A program made the translations under genes and the position numbers. Of a DNA stretch of 64,000 nt, positions 50,091-62,540 are shown piece after piece. Position 1 is the first letter of the stretch, and every line of letters starts with the position of its first letter. Location: assembly GCA_014338405.1 (NCBI GenBank), contig JTDE01000913.1, forward strand, positions 91,272 to 155,271, in the 5' to 3' direction. The notes under the pieces are model-generated. The model was given only the letters and a program-made list of their open reading frames with translations. It ran no database searches and was not told the origin of the DNA. The stretch comes from Paragonimus skrjabini miyazakii. Lineage: Eukaryota; Platyhelminthes; Trematoda; Plagiorchiida; Troglotrematidae.

Positions 50091-53000
50091 GTAAGGCCCA
50101 CATTTTTATTTATTGCGTCAACGATACTCACAACTATGATTATACACTGCTGGTATCAGCAACAAGTGTAGGTCTTTTGTTACTAAACTTACAAAATGCA
50201 ACGAAGCACGGTGTGTTCAAAAGTGACATTTATGGCCGAGCTCTGGATGCTTTATGATAATCCCTGTTGAAACAACACAGTTGACATTTTTGTTGTAAAC
50301 AATTGACGGTTGCCTAGTTTCAAACCAGGCTTTATACACAAGTCCTGTAATTACATGTGCACTACGTAGGATCAGAGGAGTTTGAGGTAAATGATTCATG
50401 ATTTCCCTACATTTCCGTAGTGTGAACAGGCGAAGGTGGTGGCATCATACAACCCTAAGAACTATGGCTTCGGTGTTACCATTCGAAACCTCTTTCGTTT
50501 CCACTGTGTCTGCCGAGTTTTTTTTAATAGTGTACATGATGAAACAGGGCACTTCCATATTGGAGATTGCAGGACGTCTTGCGGTGTAAACCAAAAATTT
50601 GGAACGGGTTGGGTCCATGCAGCAACGGTCAGTCAGAGGTCCATATTTTCTCTAACCTGAAAAGTCTAGACTTAATTATATGACGTTGTGAAAACGTTAA
50701 ATTAGGTCAATAAAGTATAATCGGACTGAGCAACAATTTTCTCAGTAAAAATGTGTACGATAGAAGGCATAAAATAGAAGTGTAATTGAAATGATGCATT
50801 GAAATGATTGTTATACTATCCCTCGGAACCAGATTAGAAAGTATTGCACTAAGCTTTTACTATTAGGTGGGGAGATAGCTTCAGTCACCTGCGGCAACAC
50901 CACTGTTGGCTGGAGGCTGTGGTGGAATTAGTAACTAAAAAACGATCTGCGGAACACTCAAAGCAACGCTGCATAACAATACGGCAAACGTTCCAGTCGT
51001 TGCCACGTGTTAAGTACAAATTATGGTGTAGTAAATAATCTGCGTAATTAGGTCAACCTTGGCCCGCGCCCTCGAGACGATCCGCCACGGTACCCCAGTT
51101 CAACGCCTAATGCTTCAGGGAACCAAGTAATCTTCTAGTTCCAAAGTATTCTCAAGTAAGCTAAGTAAATTCGCGTTGACTGTTTGGATAAACCTCATCC
51201 CACCGCGAAATCCGCTGTCCTCATACATGTACGCACGTTGTTGGCTATGGCAGAACAGCGATGTTCTTTTCGGCTACGAAACAACAGTGTTTTAGAGTGA
51301 GATTCGACACGAGGTTTGACTATTAAATAAATACAACTCCAATTTAACGTTTTTTTCGTTCACGACACCATTGTCCTGTTTAGAATTCTGGAGTAGGCAA
51401 ACGTAGAACGACAACAACAGTGGACGTATGGGCGTATTTCGGATTTCATAGAAGATATATGAGGGCAATTGGGGACTTGATAACTAATAAAATAACGCAT
51501 CTTGAATGTTGTGACCTGTGAAGTTTTGCAACAAATTTGCTTAAAAGTAGAAAGTATTCCAGGACACCGTGAAATGCCCTGTGGTTAAACTGGGAAAGTT
51601 TCGTATCGAGGAACACTTCCAGTTATAATCTCACTGCCTACGGCAAGCAAAACCTGGCACGGCCAATTTGTGTGTGCCACGCAAAATCAGTAGTTTGCCT
51701 GAGCAATCCACCTTATAATGTACCTGCACTTAGCATCTAATTTAGAACTGAACACCATCCATTTTCGATCGCAGTTGTTGCACTGAGATATGCCTTTCGG
51801 CAGGCCCACTTCGTGAAGGAACACTTGATTCGAGTTTCGCTCTTATTGGAACGTCAATACAATTAGAAGTTTTTGACGGCTTTAGTTCCCACTAAAAACT
51901 AAGTGTTTAGGAAGTGACAGCAAAAAATCCGTAGGACTGTAAGCTTGGTAACACCACGTTGCTTTCCGAAAACACTGCACCAAAAGTCCCAGTCACGTCA
52001 GTCTTAGAAAAACAATATTAAGTTACAAACCGCTATCGGCTTTAAAAGTCTGTTCGCACCAGAATCATGGCATCAGACAGACGTATTCATACAGACTAGA
52101 ATACTTCTAGTTGTAAGAAATCCACACCAAATTTAGTACGAATGAAATGAAACAGTTCGGGCGGCGTATTCAACATGTTATTGATAATGTGATTCAGATT
52201 ACAACACTCCTGAGGAAGGCCACCCGGAGTGGTTGAAACGTAAAGTATTACAACTTGCTAGTGACATCTTGTTATTCTCAATCCATCTATGGAATATTTC
52301 TACTTCGACCTGGAGAAAAACTCCAATACTAAATGAACCATTTATTTTTTTAAATCTAATGAACGTCAGGGTGAGGCAGGTTGCTAAACGCATTATATGG
52401 TTTAGGTTTGTTTTGTGGCCTTTTTTTAGGACCCCACTTTTGCGGGTCACTTACATTACAAACGGTCGTCCTACATTTCTGATAGACAAACCAAGCATCG
52501 TCCAACCCACATCGTATAGTACTGGTAGGTAGTACATGATTTAATTGAGAGAACTTAACGTTATTTACAAATGATCGTAACCGTCAAGTTCCCGAAGGAT
52601 ATGAACTATTGACGAGTTCTCCCTAGAGCGAAGCTTAAATGTAATGCTTGTTTTAGAAAAGGAGTGGCTGGACAGTTTATGGGAATGTGAAATCCGCGAT
52701 TATTTGCAAATGGTGTTCAACTTAAAATAGCGAGGTCGTCGACAGTTAAAAATTTACACGCTCATGTAAGGACTTTTGACAGAATCCATGTAAATAACGC
52801 TTCATAACTGTTCCCGACCAACTTATAAACAATATTTAATGATGTAGAAGTTAGACCTGAGAGGCGCTGGAGAGTCGTGGTGATATTACTGTGCCGCGTA
52901 AAAGTACCCAGTGATAAGCGTGCAGTATCGACACATATTTACATAGTTGAGCAAACCGGATAACAGTCAATACGGGTTATGGACGAGGTGTTTGTTGTAA

Positions 53001-54554
53001 GTTATGCAATCACTGTTCAAGATTGTGAGTTTGATTGATTGTGGGCCAAGGGAGATTGTCTTCACGAACGTTTTCTCAGTACAAAAGTCAAGGTTGTGCA
53101 GTCGAATATTGATGGCTTCACCAACGGTCAACATTCGGAATCTCGGGATTTTTGATCGATTTCTTTGCAGTGGGCAGACAATCTGGAAGGTATCTTTCTT
53201 ACTGGCGGAATGACGGGAGTCGGTCTAATGAACAACAGTCGCGCTTAAAACCGTTTTAGTCACACCACTGTTCAACCACGCAGGATGAAGTTCAAGCATT
53301 TATCAGACAGTCACCTTGTAATACAACCATTGTTTGATGCTCAAACGAGTAAACAAATAAGTACACAAAACAGTAGGTTGTATAACATAGAGGTTTGCTT
53401 TTGAGTTGTGACCTGACGACTGTTGAGCGGAAACCCACACACACTTGAGCAACAGGGTATGTTGCTTCGAATGACTTTTTGAACTTTCTTGTGACTGTGT
53501 TGTAATTAGTCTGGATGAACAAACACAGAAAATAAGTATTGTTTGCTAATTTGTCTTCCTCAAACCGAATAAACTAGGAGGCAATAAAAGTCCAATCTTA
53601 CGTGAACAAACTGAAAGAACTAACCACTACCTATTGCTTCACGTGTGTCAGTGGATGTCATTTTGCAGCGACCCACTGTTGAAATATATGAGACACCCTT
53701 GTAACTCCCACATTGCCGGTTGGTCAGCTTGTAGTTCTCATTGGAACAAGATTAAAAATCTCTTCGGCATAGTTCTTTAGGAAGCATATAACAACTTCGA
53801 GATAATTGGTCCGACTACTGGATTAACGACAATTCTGAGATGGAAATAGTGTTTTCATCTCACCTTGTCGATAAGTTGTTTAACTGCTGTAACTAGATCA
53901 TAGTCAAAAAAGAAGTGAGACTCACCTATTAACAACAACCAACTGTAAACTAATCGAAAGATTTTTTTGTAGCTATATGAACCATTTTACTTATCAGATT
54001 TCCAGAACACCTACACTCTCGTCATGTTGTTTAGATTTTTATGTATATTAAATGTTGATCAATTTACAATGGAAGTTAGTGTGCTGGATTTCAAATGAAC
54101 ATGAAACTTTGGCGCGAGTTTCATGTGAACTTTACTTCAGACAAGACGAAACGCAGTTTTTAAGTTACTGGTTTGTCACTTCGTTTTTAACCGAAAACTT
54201 GGGCTTTTTTCATTGATATTATCGTTTAACACGATCATTTTAGTTGACCGTGAACGTCAAAATCGAAATAATTTTTTCATCAACATCTTGTTTGATCGAT
54301 GTGAACATGGTTGGCGGCATCCGAAACGGATTAGCCTGTCACAGTGACCGAAGCCAAGGAACACCGGCGCTTTAAACCATCACCTCAAGTGGCTTACGCT
54401 GCACCACTTACGATTCCACTCACACACCACGTACTCGGTGTAAACCCGAGGGAATAAGACCAGTAGGTGTGTAAGTGAGGCTTTTGTGTCCAGCCGGCCA
54501 ATGCTGGTGAGCCAATTGAATGGCCAGTACGAAAAGGAAACCCTTATCTTTTAG
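50091..54554 (+). other. Largest intron, no recognised gene
   Basis: This 4.5-kb stretch lacks convincing micro-exons. Candidates at 51921 and 54460 fail because of in-frame stops. Local GC-richer patches (about 51060-51120 and 54300-54540) may be old repeats, but I recognise no family. Confidence 0.5.
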
Positions 54555-54605
54555 AAAATAAACAGGGAGAGAGAGAGATTGCAATGACAAGATCTGAACT
54601 GGAAA
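54555..54605 (+). CDS. Likely exon, 51 nt, with GA-repeat core
   Basis: The acceptor CCCTTATCTTTTAG is excellent and the donor is GTAAGA. Fifty-one bases stay open in phase 1, starting ENKQGERE and ending RSELE, with no aromatic residue or cysteine. It includes a short GA repeat (about 54566-54578) that codes GERE. It would be the longest internal exon of the gene. Confidence 0.55.
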
Positions 54606-57376
54606 GTAAGATGTGTAAAATATAATACAAGAAGCATTTCAGTATACGAGTGCATGTTAATGCATTTTAGAGAGGATAGAGTTGAAAAATAAAACTTAAA
54701 TGTGAACTACGAAAAAAATCAGGCAGACGATTCATAATTCAGTAGACCAACAAAGATTACTGGTGAGTAGTCGAGGATTTGGTCAATTTCAATTTGAACA
54801 TCACCCACAATCGCATTCTCATAGACTTTCAAGTCGATCCCTTTCGACAAGAAGCACGCGACTCGAGTTTCGCTCTCATTAGCTCAAGAAAGGAATGGGT
54901 AGAAGATCGCAGACAACCGGCTTTCTGAAAAGGGGAGCGGATTAGTTGCCCAACAATGATGGTCTTGGTCGATGCAGTAAGTAAAAGTAGAATGGATATA
55001 CTGATATGACCAACCTGAGCCTAACCTACTTGTTGTCTCTTTGCCGACGGTGCGCTATGCGTACGCTGGTGATCTACTAATCCAAATCAGCCAGCGCGCT
55101 TGCGGCCTCATACACCGCAACGCCATACAGTCATGTCACCACGACCTATGGCACCGATGGTTCCCTTGCGTACCGCGCAATAACTGCTCGTTGAACTCGC
55201 AGACGCCCATCCGAATCGCATTCCTTCAGGCAGTCCGGTTCAGCGCTAAGTCTTCCCAACATTTAAAATCAATTTTACAACGTGACATACTTACCTGCAC
55301 AGCATTCTGGTATCTCAGCTTTTGACCACCAAGGTTCCGCTTACCTGATTTCAGTTGTCCATACAGCACCTGCTTCGGAATACAGGCATTGCCCATCCGA
55401 CGGACGTGACCCAGCCAACGAAGCTGATTCAACATCAGCAAGGCTTCCATCCCGTTCATTTCCGCTCGCCGCGGTACCTCAGTGTTCGGAACCATGTCCG
55501 ACCACCGAATACCCAAGATGCGTCTTAGACATTGCAAATAAAAGTGGCTCAAATAGCGCACGTTCCGCTGATACAAGGTCCACGTTTCACTGTCATACAG
55601 CAGTATAGACAGCACCATTGAGCGGTAAACAAAGAGCCTAGTGCTCGACTTCAGGCTGTGGTTCTTCCAAACACGTCTTTCAAGACGTCCGAAAGCAGTA
55701 CTAGCCTTTGCCCCACGAGCTCTCAATTCGCGGTCCACGGATAGATCGGTGGACAGGTTGCTGCCCAAGTAGCAGAAATTTGTGCAGCTGCTTACAACAT
55801 CTCTGTTAACACGGATTTAAGGTGAAGGTGCACAGACAGCACTTCCGCCCGGAGAAGGCTGAAAGAAAGAAAATGTCTTACCTTTGTTTATATCCAGTTC
55901 CAACTTGGATGCCGCGGTCGCGAAAGCCGTGGCCAGTCGCTGTAGTTCGTCCTCGCTGTGTGCAAATAGCGCGCTGTCATTTACGAACAGAAGCATGCGC
56001 ATCGTTAACGTATGTAACCGGGTTGGGGCGCCAAAACGCCGAATATTCAGCAGGAGTCCATCCGTCCGGTACTCTACCTCAACGCTGTCCTCCCCAGAGT
56101 CGTGGAAAGCACCTGTTAGCAAAGCGGTCAAATATAAGCTAACTAGGGATGTGAACATGCATTACTTGTAATCAACCTATAGTGTTCTCGTATCCTTTGA
56201 GACAAACATTGCTACGGGAGTTATTATCTGATGAATGCACTCGAATATGTTCACAACGAATGATCAGTATTATGTGAATTGATCACAACATTCAACCATC
56301 AGTCGTTCATATTCTCTGACTGCAGTTTGCACGGCCGCGAAATTTCACTTCAAATTGCCTTTTAGGGCAGATCGTGATAAGACATTGTTTTCAACACTAC
56401 TGATTTTTTGACCTTGAGATGATCCGTCATAAAACAACACTTTTTAAATCTTGTCCTCCTTATTCGAGCCAATTACTAAAAAGGATACAACGTTGGGGCA
56501 TCTGGCCAACAATTGTGATTTTCAAAGTCACATATTGTCCACATGACGAATAATTATGTGAACATTGTATGTGCTGTTTGATGATCAACATAATTTAGTG
56601 TATACCTTGTTGAGATCTGGTCGGGCTGGTAGAAGAAAACTGAACAACTTCCCTCTAAAAAGAGATTGGACCGATGGGTTTTCTTTAACCAATTCTTTAC
56701 AACAATAGGAGAGCATATTTTGACTTACAGCAAGTGCAAATGAAGGACAGTATGGACGAAATGTTTCTACAACAATGGCGAACTGGTCATTCAGAGTCAG
56801 GAGTTAATGACAACTACGCAGCCCTGTGCGTACAATATAAAACACTTTTCTATTTGCCATTAAGCAATGACGTTTAAACAAACAGAATCATTGCTGTTCA
56901 TCTCAGCAAATTGTAGACGCACACAGCGAATGGATTGGAGAGACTGAGAGCTCAACATAATCACACTGGTGAAACTGTTGCCCGGAACTCCATCTCATCA
57001 ACTGCTAACTGCCTCAACAGATTGACTGGTCTAGCTTTCAAGATAATACTGTACATTAGCAGCCCAAAATTTCGGATCTTTGTCGACATCTCAGAACGTA
57101 CTGCCGGTCTTTTTGTTTATAACCTTGGCTGAGGCTATCAGTCGGATTGTATCGGTCCTGAATACATATAACCCGCGAATTCATGCTTGTCTGCTCACCA
57201 TATGTCCCCGTATTTTTAGTGAATACATCACACATATTCCCCTTTTTGAGACAAAAAGGGAATGGGAATAAACGAGGTTCTAACATGTAACACTATATAT
57301 CTTCTTTGTACAATAATGAAATTGTGCTGTTTTTAAAAATAACCAAAATATGCTGCTTACTATTTTGTTTTCAAAG
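54606..57376 (+). other. Intron carrying an antisense LINE
   Basis: This 2.8-kb intron contains the RTE-like remnant at about 55030-56165. A GTGAGT near 54761 has no acceptor that gives a length divisible by three and an open frame. The last 1.2 kb holds nothing recognised. Confidence 0.55.
55030..56165 (-). mobile_element. RTE-like non-LTR retrotransposon, 5'-truncated remnant
   Basis: On the minus strand one frame runs from about 56158 to 55030 with two in-frame stops (55817-55819, and a TGA at 55226-55228 where a tryptophan is expected). It shows the late reverse transcriptase region (LLFVNDSALFAHS near 56000-55955, where the active box is normally [FY]-x-D-D). A CTNFCYLGSNLS motif follows, then the conserved C-terminal part with LYDSETWTL, LRRILGIRWSD and RWLGHVRRM. 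Reading through the second stop continues RNAIRMGVCEFNEQLL. The first half of the element is absent. The copy is inactive. Confidence 0.78.
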
Positions 57377-57388
57377 AACACCCAGTAG
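57377..57388 (+). CDS. Micro-exon, 12 nt (KHPV)
   Basis: The acceptor is TTTTGTTTTCAAAG and the donor GTGAGC. It reads KHPV after an A, or EHPV after a G. Confidence 0.74.
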   Translation, partial: NTQ

Positions 57389-58385
57389 GTGAGCATACGA
57401 TTAAGACGCCGTCAAATATCATTTCATCAATTCACCTCCGTTAATTTGTCATACATGGTACATCTGTAACTATTACTTCCTGTCGATTAGCTGGGAACCG
57501 ACTTAAAGTCAAACATTTGAGCAGTGTCAATTTAAATATGACCTACTGTATACTTTTGACTGCGTATACTAATGCATCCCGATAAGAGTTTCATAGAACT
57601 ATTTGAAACTACTACAATTTTGACAACGACAGCTACCTACAAATTGACACTTCAGCAACTTATGTCTACTTACACATGTTGCTGTCATCATAAGATAAAT
57701 GACTTCTATTGAAATTAGTCTGTTCATTAAGCGATTACAATGACAATTAGTCAGTTGTTAGAGATACAGCATCGCTCTGAATGATAAAAATTAGTGTGTT
57801 ATGCTGCTTGGTCAGTTTTTCCTGTGTTATACTCGTTTTGTTTTTGATCATCATACGAACAACTTCTCCGTATAAGAATTCACATTATCTCCAAATTTTC
57901 TTCAATTCTAGTGACCGTGACAAGTCAGTTCTGTTTAGCTAACAATAACTGTCTACTGTATTGCTATACCAACCGATATATCACTTGTTACATCACACTC
58001 AAGCAGTCAACTAGAAATCATTAATGTTGATGGGGTCATTCTGTAGAGCATTTCGATAGTTCGACTATGAGTACCTTTTGAAATTAGTTTATTCCAGTGG
58101 TTTTATATCACAGCTTTTCAATAACACTTCGGCATTGTTTAACATGCAATATACTAGACGGAAGATTCGATCGGACTTGTTGCTTGGTTGGTTGATATGT
58201 TCCATCTAAAACTTGGTCTATTGAATGCTGGTTTAAACCAGCTGCAAACTAAAGAATCTAAACTTGTTCGCATTCTTTTAACCTGAATAAATATTTAAGG
58301 AGTAATCGGAAATGAAACCTGCTACGATAGCTGATACTTAATTATGCACATTTTTCAATTTATGAACATTCAAATTGTTTTCAAG

Positions 58386-58397
58386 GCGGTGAAAAAA
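58386..58397 (+). CDS. Micro-exon, 12 nt (GGEK)
   Basis: The acceptor is CAAATTGTTTTCAAG and the donor GTGAGT. It reads GGEK in phase 1 and leaves an A. Confidence 0.76.
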
Positions 58398-60659
58398 GTG
58401 AGTTTTAATTCGCTACTCAACCAATTCACTGGTACACATGTAATTGATTGCTCGGCATTAAAACACAATCAGTTCTGCTGACCTTAAAACATCATTTTCA
58501 AGTGTTTTTCTTACTTTGAATTTTCTAACTTTGTTATAAACAACTACACATCTCTAGGCAAACTGTCTTGAATGTCAAAAATTGACAGATAGTATGAATG
58601 AGGCTGTTGAAATATAAGGTTGATAGACCCATAGGACCAAACTCAGAAAGAATGATTAGATTCGATCGAGATGTTTAATAGTTACCACCCAGGGAAATTT
58701 ACAAGTATGGCCTTAAACGCTTCATTGTTACAGATGTCCTGTGTTGCAGCTGTACTCTCATAAAGAGAGTAGCGTATTGCAACATGTCTTGTGCATTAAC
58801 GTCGTTAGTTTTCCTAATGCCAGGTTTAAAATCATCGGTATACTCGGAACAATTGCAGTGAATTTCAAAGCAGCAGCTGTCGCGTTTCTAGATAAGAATT
58901 TATTCATTAAAATTGCACATTTGGTTGAAAGGTTAGAGCCGACATTGTTAAAATGGTTCGTGTTGGATGTCTTAAAACCTCACAAACCCGAACGAATACA
59001 ATTTAATACGTGTTGTATTTGAAGGTCGTTTTATTCTGCGTTACCTGCTGAGTCCCAAATTAGCTGGATCCCAATAATGAGTGCTGGCATTCATGTTTGC
59101 ATTTGCTATCACTATAGCTTTGAACTCGCTAGAGAGTACCAGTGAAAACGATAGCATGAATTTGACTGTAATTGAGTAGGGATTCCGGATCTGTGGTTTA
59201 TTTGTTGAAATAGTAGCTTGCTTAAAATAATATAACATGCATCTACAATGATGTACTTAAAGTTTCCAAAAGGACTGCTTAGCAATCCACCAACAGTTTA
59301 CGGTTTTGAGGTAATTCAGTGAAGCCGAAAGGATTCAGAAAGATGAAGCTGACATCCTCGCATACTTCCATTTCAAGTTATGTCAATTCAACGTTCAGGA
59401 ATTCCGTGCTTCAACTAGAACTTTACCTCACATGTTTAACCGAGTTAAACAAAACGGTAAAGTTTTATCAAATTTAGCTAGCCAATCAAATTACGGTGCT
59501 CCAGTTAACTTTATATAGCTGAGAGCTCCTTCAAAGTTTAGGTAAAAAGGCATGCCAAGCTACTGTGCTTTCAGAAAAAGTTCGTAACCAGAAAAACCCA
59601 AACATGATATGGGGCAAATTACTAATGCATTATTCGAGATTTTTTCCGATATTAATCTGACAATTTTCCTAGTTCTTATCTGTTTCCTCATTTGTATAAA
59701 AATTTCATGCAACCCACTTTGAAGCAAAATACTAGACTGCAGAGTCGCTCTTGCGTCTCCCCTCTGAGATATTCCGGCAGCCTGTAGGCTGTTCACAAAG
59801 AAATTTGGGCAAACGTTTAGATGAGATAATTTGGTCATACCAAATAAAACGTCACTGACGCGGTAGTCAACACGTTTGCTCCAGAACTATGTGAAGCAAC
59901 GTTCAGCTTGTTGTCCAAGTAGTAGTATAGACTACTGATATGTTTTAATTGATGCGAAACTCGATTCTGGGGTTATACTCCGTTGTTTGCTACATACATT
60001 TTAAACTAGCCGGTTTGTTAAGCTGTTTGGCCAATCTAACAGTTACCCTTGTTCATTGTATTGCTTTGCGAAGGTTCATCGGGCGTACTCTTTATGGAAC
60101 CCATAAACAATTTTAGTTACCTTTAAAGTGAATTGGGGTAAAGACTGAGTGTTGTTTAGTCTGAAATGTGATAAGTTCTTGTCAATTAACAGACAGTCCA
60201 AAAGAACAGGGATTCCTGTCGGATAATGCCAGACATTCGAGGAGTAGTCGTTAAAGATGATACTGCAGGATCACTGTGAACACAACGATCTTTGATAACA
60301 TTCGGTTTATTAATAGACAGCCTACAGTATAAGATGAGGGTGATAGACGCTTTCTGTGTAGCAAGCGAGTACCACTCTGGCGGCCTGTCGAGCCGAGTAA
60401 CAAACAAACATTAGTGATATCGGTTAAATTTTCGATATCGCATTGTAACTTTTTGTAAACCTTTTGTAAACTGTATACCGTAGCCCTCTTCTAAACTGGC
60501 CATACGGTGACATCTAATTTCCGCCTCTATTTAGTTTGCTTTTTATAGTGTAATTTTGACCTTAAAAACTTTGACCGATTTTACTATTATACTAAACTAC
60601 TGATGGCTACTTCTATTCAGCATGGTATATGTAACATGATATTATTTGGTAATTCACAG
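58398..60659 (+). other. Intron without recognised content
   Basis: In this 2.3-kb intron a 93-codon plus frame (58741-59022) and a 92-codon minus frame (59560-59838) match nothing I know. No repeat is recognised. Confidence 0.5.
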
Positions 60660-60680
60660 CTGATGGTAACAAGCGTAAAC
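60660..60680 (+). CDS. Micro-exon, 21 nt (TDGNKRK)
   Basis: The acceptor is TTTGGTAATTCACAG and the donor GTAAGT. It reads TDGNKRK after an A and leaves a C. A GTAACA inside could end it after six bases. Confidence 0.72.
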
Positions 60681-61240
60681 GTAAGTTGAGTGACACAACA
60701 TGTAATCGGTTGATCACACTGTTGATCGATGTTTCGAGACGCACATTAATGAGTTATCTGATTACATGTTAAGGCATACTCAACCCATCTCGTAGTGATT
60801 TGTAGCGTATGACCACCACCATACGAATACTGTCCACTTAATCAGTATGATATTACCAAATCGTGCAAGTAAAAAACGATTACAGCTATCCATCTTTTAA
60901 TGACATCAGTTTTAAGGCATGACCGTATGGACTGGATGCTGCCGTTTGGCAAATCGACACGGTAAATCGTCTCGAATAGTAGGCCATTGTTCTGACTGGA
61001 CCACTTTCGTGTACGGCAAAAGGAAGTATATTTTGTCTTCATGCAAAATATCACGTTTCACCAGTCGTATTAATTCGAGAGTTCATGGTAATGCTACCAT
61101 GATCTGGCTGAGGAGAAGGTTTTGAATTTTATTTTCGACGCATCAATTATGCTTTCTCCGCCACACCAGTAATACATGTTACATATTTACTGTGAGTGTA
61201 AATCTATGTTCCTCCTTCTCGTCTGCTATTCTTTTTCAAG

Positions 61241-61252
61241 ACAACGTCGACG
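61241..61252 (+). CDS. Micro-exon, 12 nt (HNVD)
   Basis: A long C/T tract ending CTATTCTTTTTCAAG and a perfect GTAAGT flank it. It reads HNVD after a C and leaves a G. Confidence 0.83.
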
Positions 61253-62540
61253 GTAAGTACGCTATTGATTGCTAATTGACTGATTCACCGTCACACATTT
61301 ACTCTTTGCAACAACCTCGTAAATATCTAGTTTTGTTGATGGATCACTAGAAGTGCTAGAATATACTTTGTTACGAGGTGCTTACTTACTTTATATCGCT
61401 TGAAAAAATTCACCGGGCTAACAGAGTAAACAGAAAATCTCAAGTTGACTGACTTAGTGTTTGACAGGAGGGGTAATATTACACCAGTATTCCAAGAGAT
61501 AATGGATATATAACATTTACTGTAACTATGAGACCAATAAACTGTCATTAGTAGTCCGTAGACCGTTCGTCTTATGAGCTACCCACGTGTTAGGTGGAGA
61601 TTCAGTTGTTCGGTGGCTGAAGATTGATAATAATATACACCACTTTGTACTACTTCTCGAAATAGAATTTGTATGAGTAATGTTATTCTTGGTAATTACT
61701 CAAATATGGTTTGTCCAAAACTTTTTTTTCACTACAGTACGCTTGACACGTCAGTTCCAATAAATATTTCAAAATTATGCGTTTAGTTGACACACCGCTT
61801 AGATAGAATCTTTTGTTGTACATAACATGTCGCTTTATTCAGGACCGTTAAACATTTCAAACATCAGTTCATTTGGATGTGATTCTTTACTAATACTTCG
61901 TAACGTATTACGTCCAGTTAACGTGGAACTCAAGGGACAAGTCCGTCCTGCAATCCGTTTTGACCATTTTAAACGACCACCTTAGTAGATGGAGATTTCT
62001 ATCCAACAATAAATGTTATCCGGTTGCAATGGAATTTCACGTGAACCGCATTAACGAAACGTTGTGCTTCGTTTTCTAACCAAATCGATGTGTATAGGGC
62101 AGAAATTTGCGTTCAAGTTATTCCCGGGTGATTAACACACATCGTCAATTTGACCGTTTTAAGTAGTATGACCAACAAAAACACTCACATGGCATAAATG
62201 AGGTTAATTTCAGAACATTGACAGGTTTCATGTCTTTTCGTTACGAAAGGTGTACATAAATGTGTTAGCAAAATAGTGGACACTATTGTAATATTCATAA
62301 TTTCACCAAATCAAACAGATTGCCTCCTCTAATCCATGCTATTGCCAAAACCAGCAGTTACCGGCAAACATGAACGTGCAACAGCATTTACCATTTTTGT
62401 TCATTCACTGCCTCATATTTTTTCCCTTGCTTTATCCACAGTATAATCACTTTTTCCCACGTGAATATTTGACACATGTAAGTTCTGACTGATTAACAAA
62501 AATTTTTATTTTGTTCACTTTCTTCTACTTCATTTTATAG

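Noticed and set aside
51921..51938. 18-nt segment between AG and GTAAGC
   Set aside because: TAG in phase 1 and a poor acceptor.
54741..54760. 20-nt segment before a GTGAGT
   Set aside because: Length is not divisible by three, and longer alternatives contain stops.
55041..55608. Plus-strand frames of 94 and 108 codons
   Set aside because: Shadows of the minus-strand retrotransposon coding sequence.
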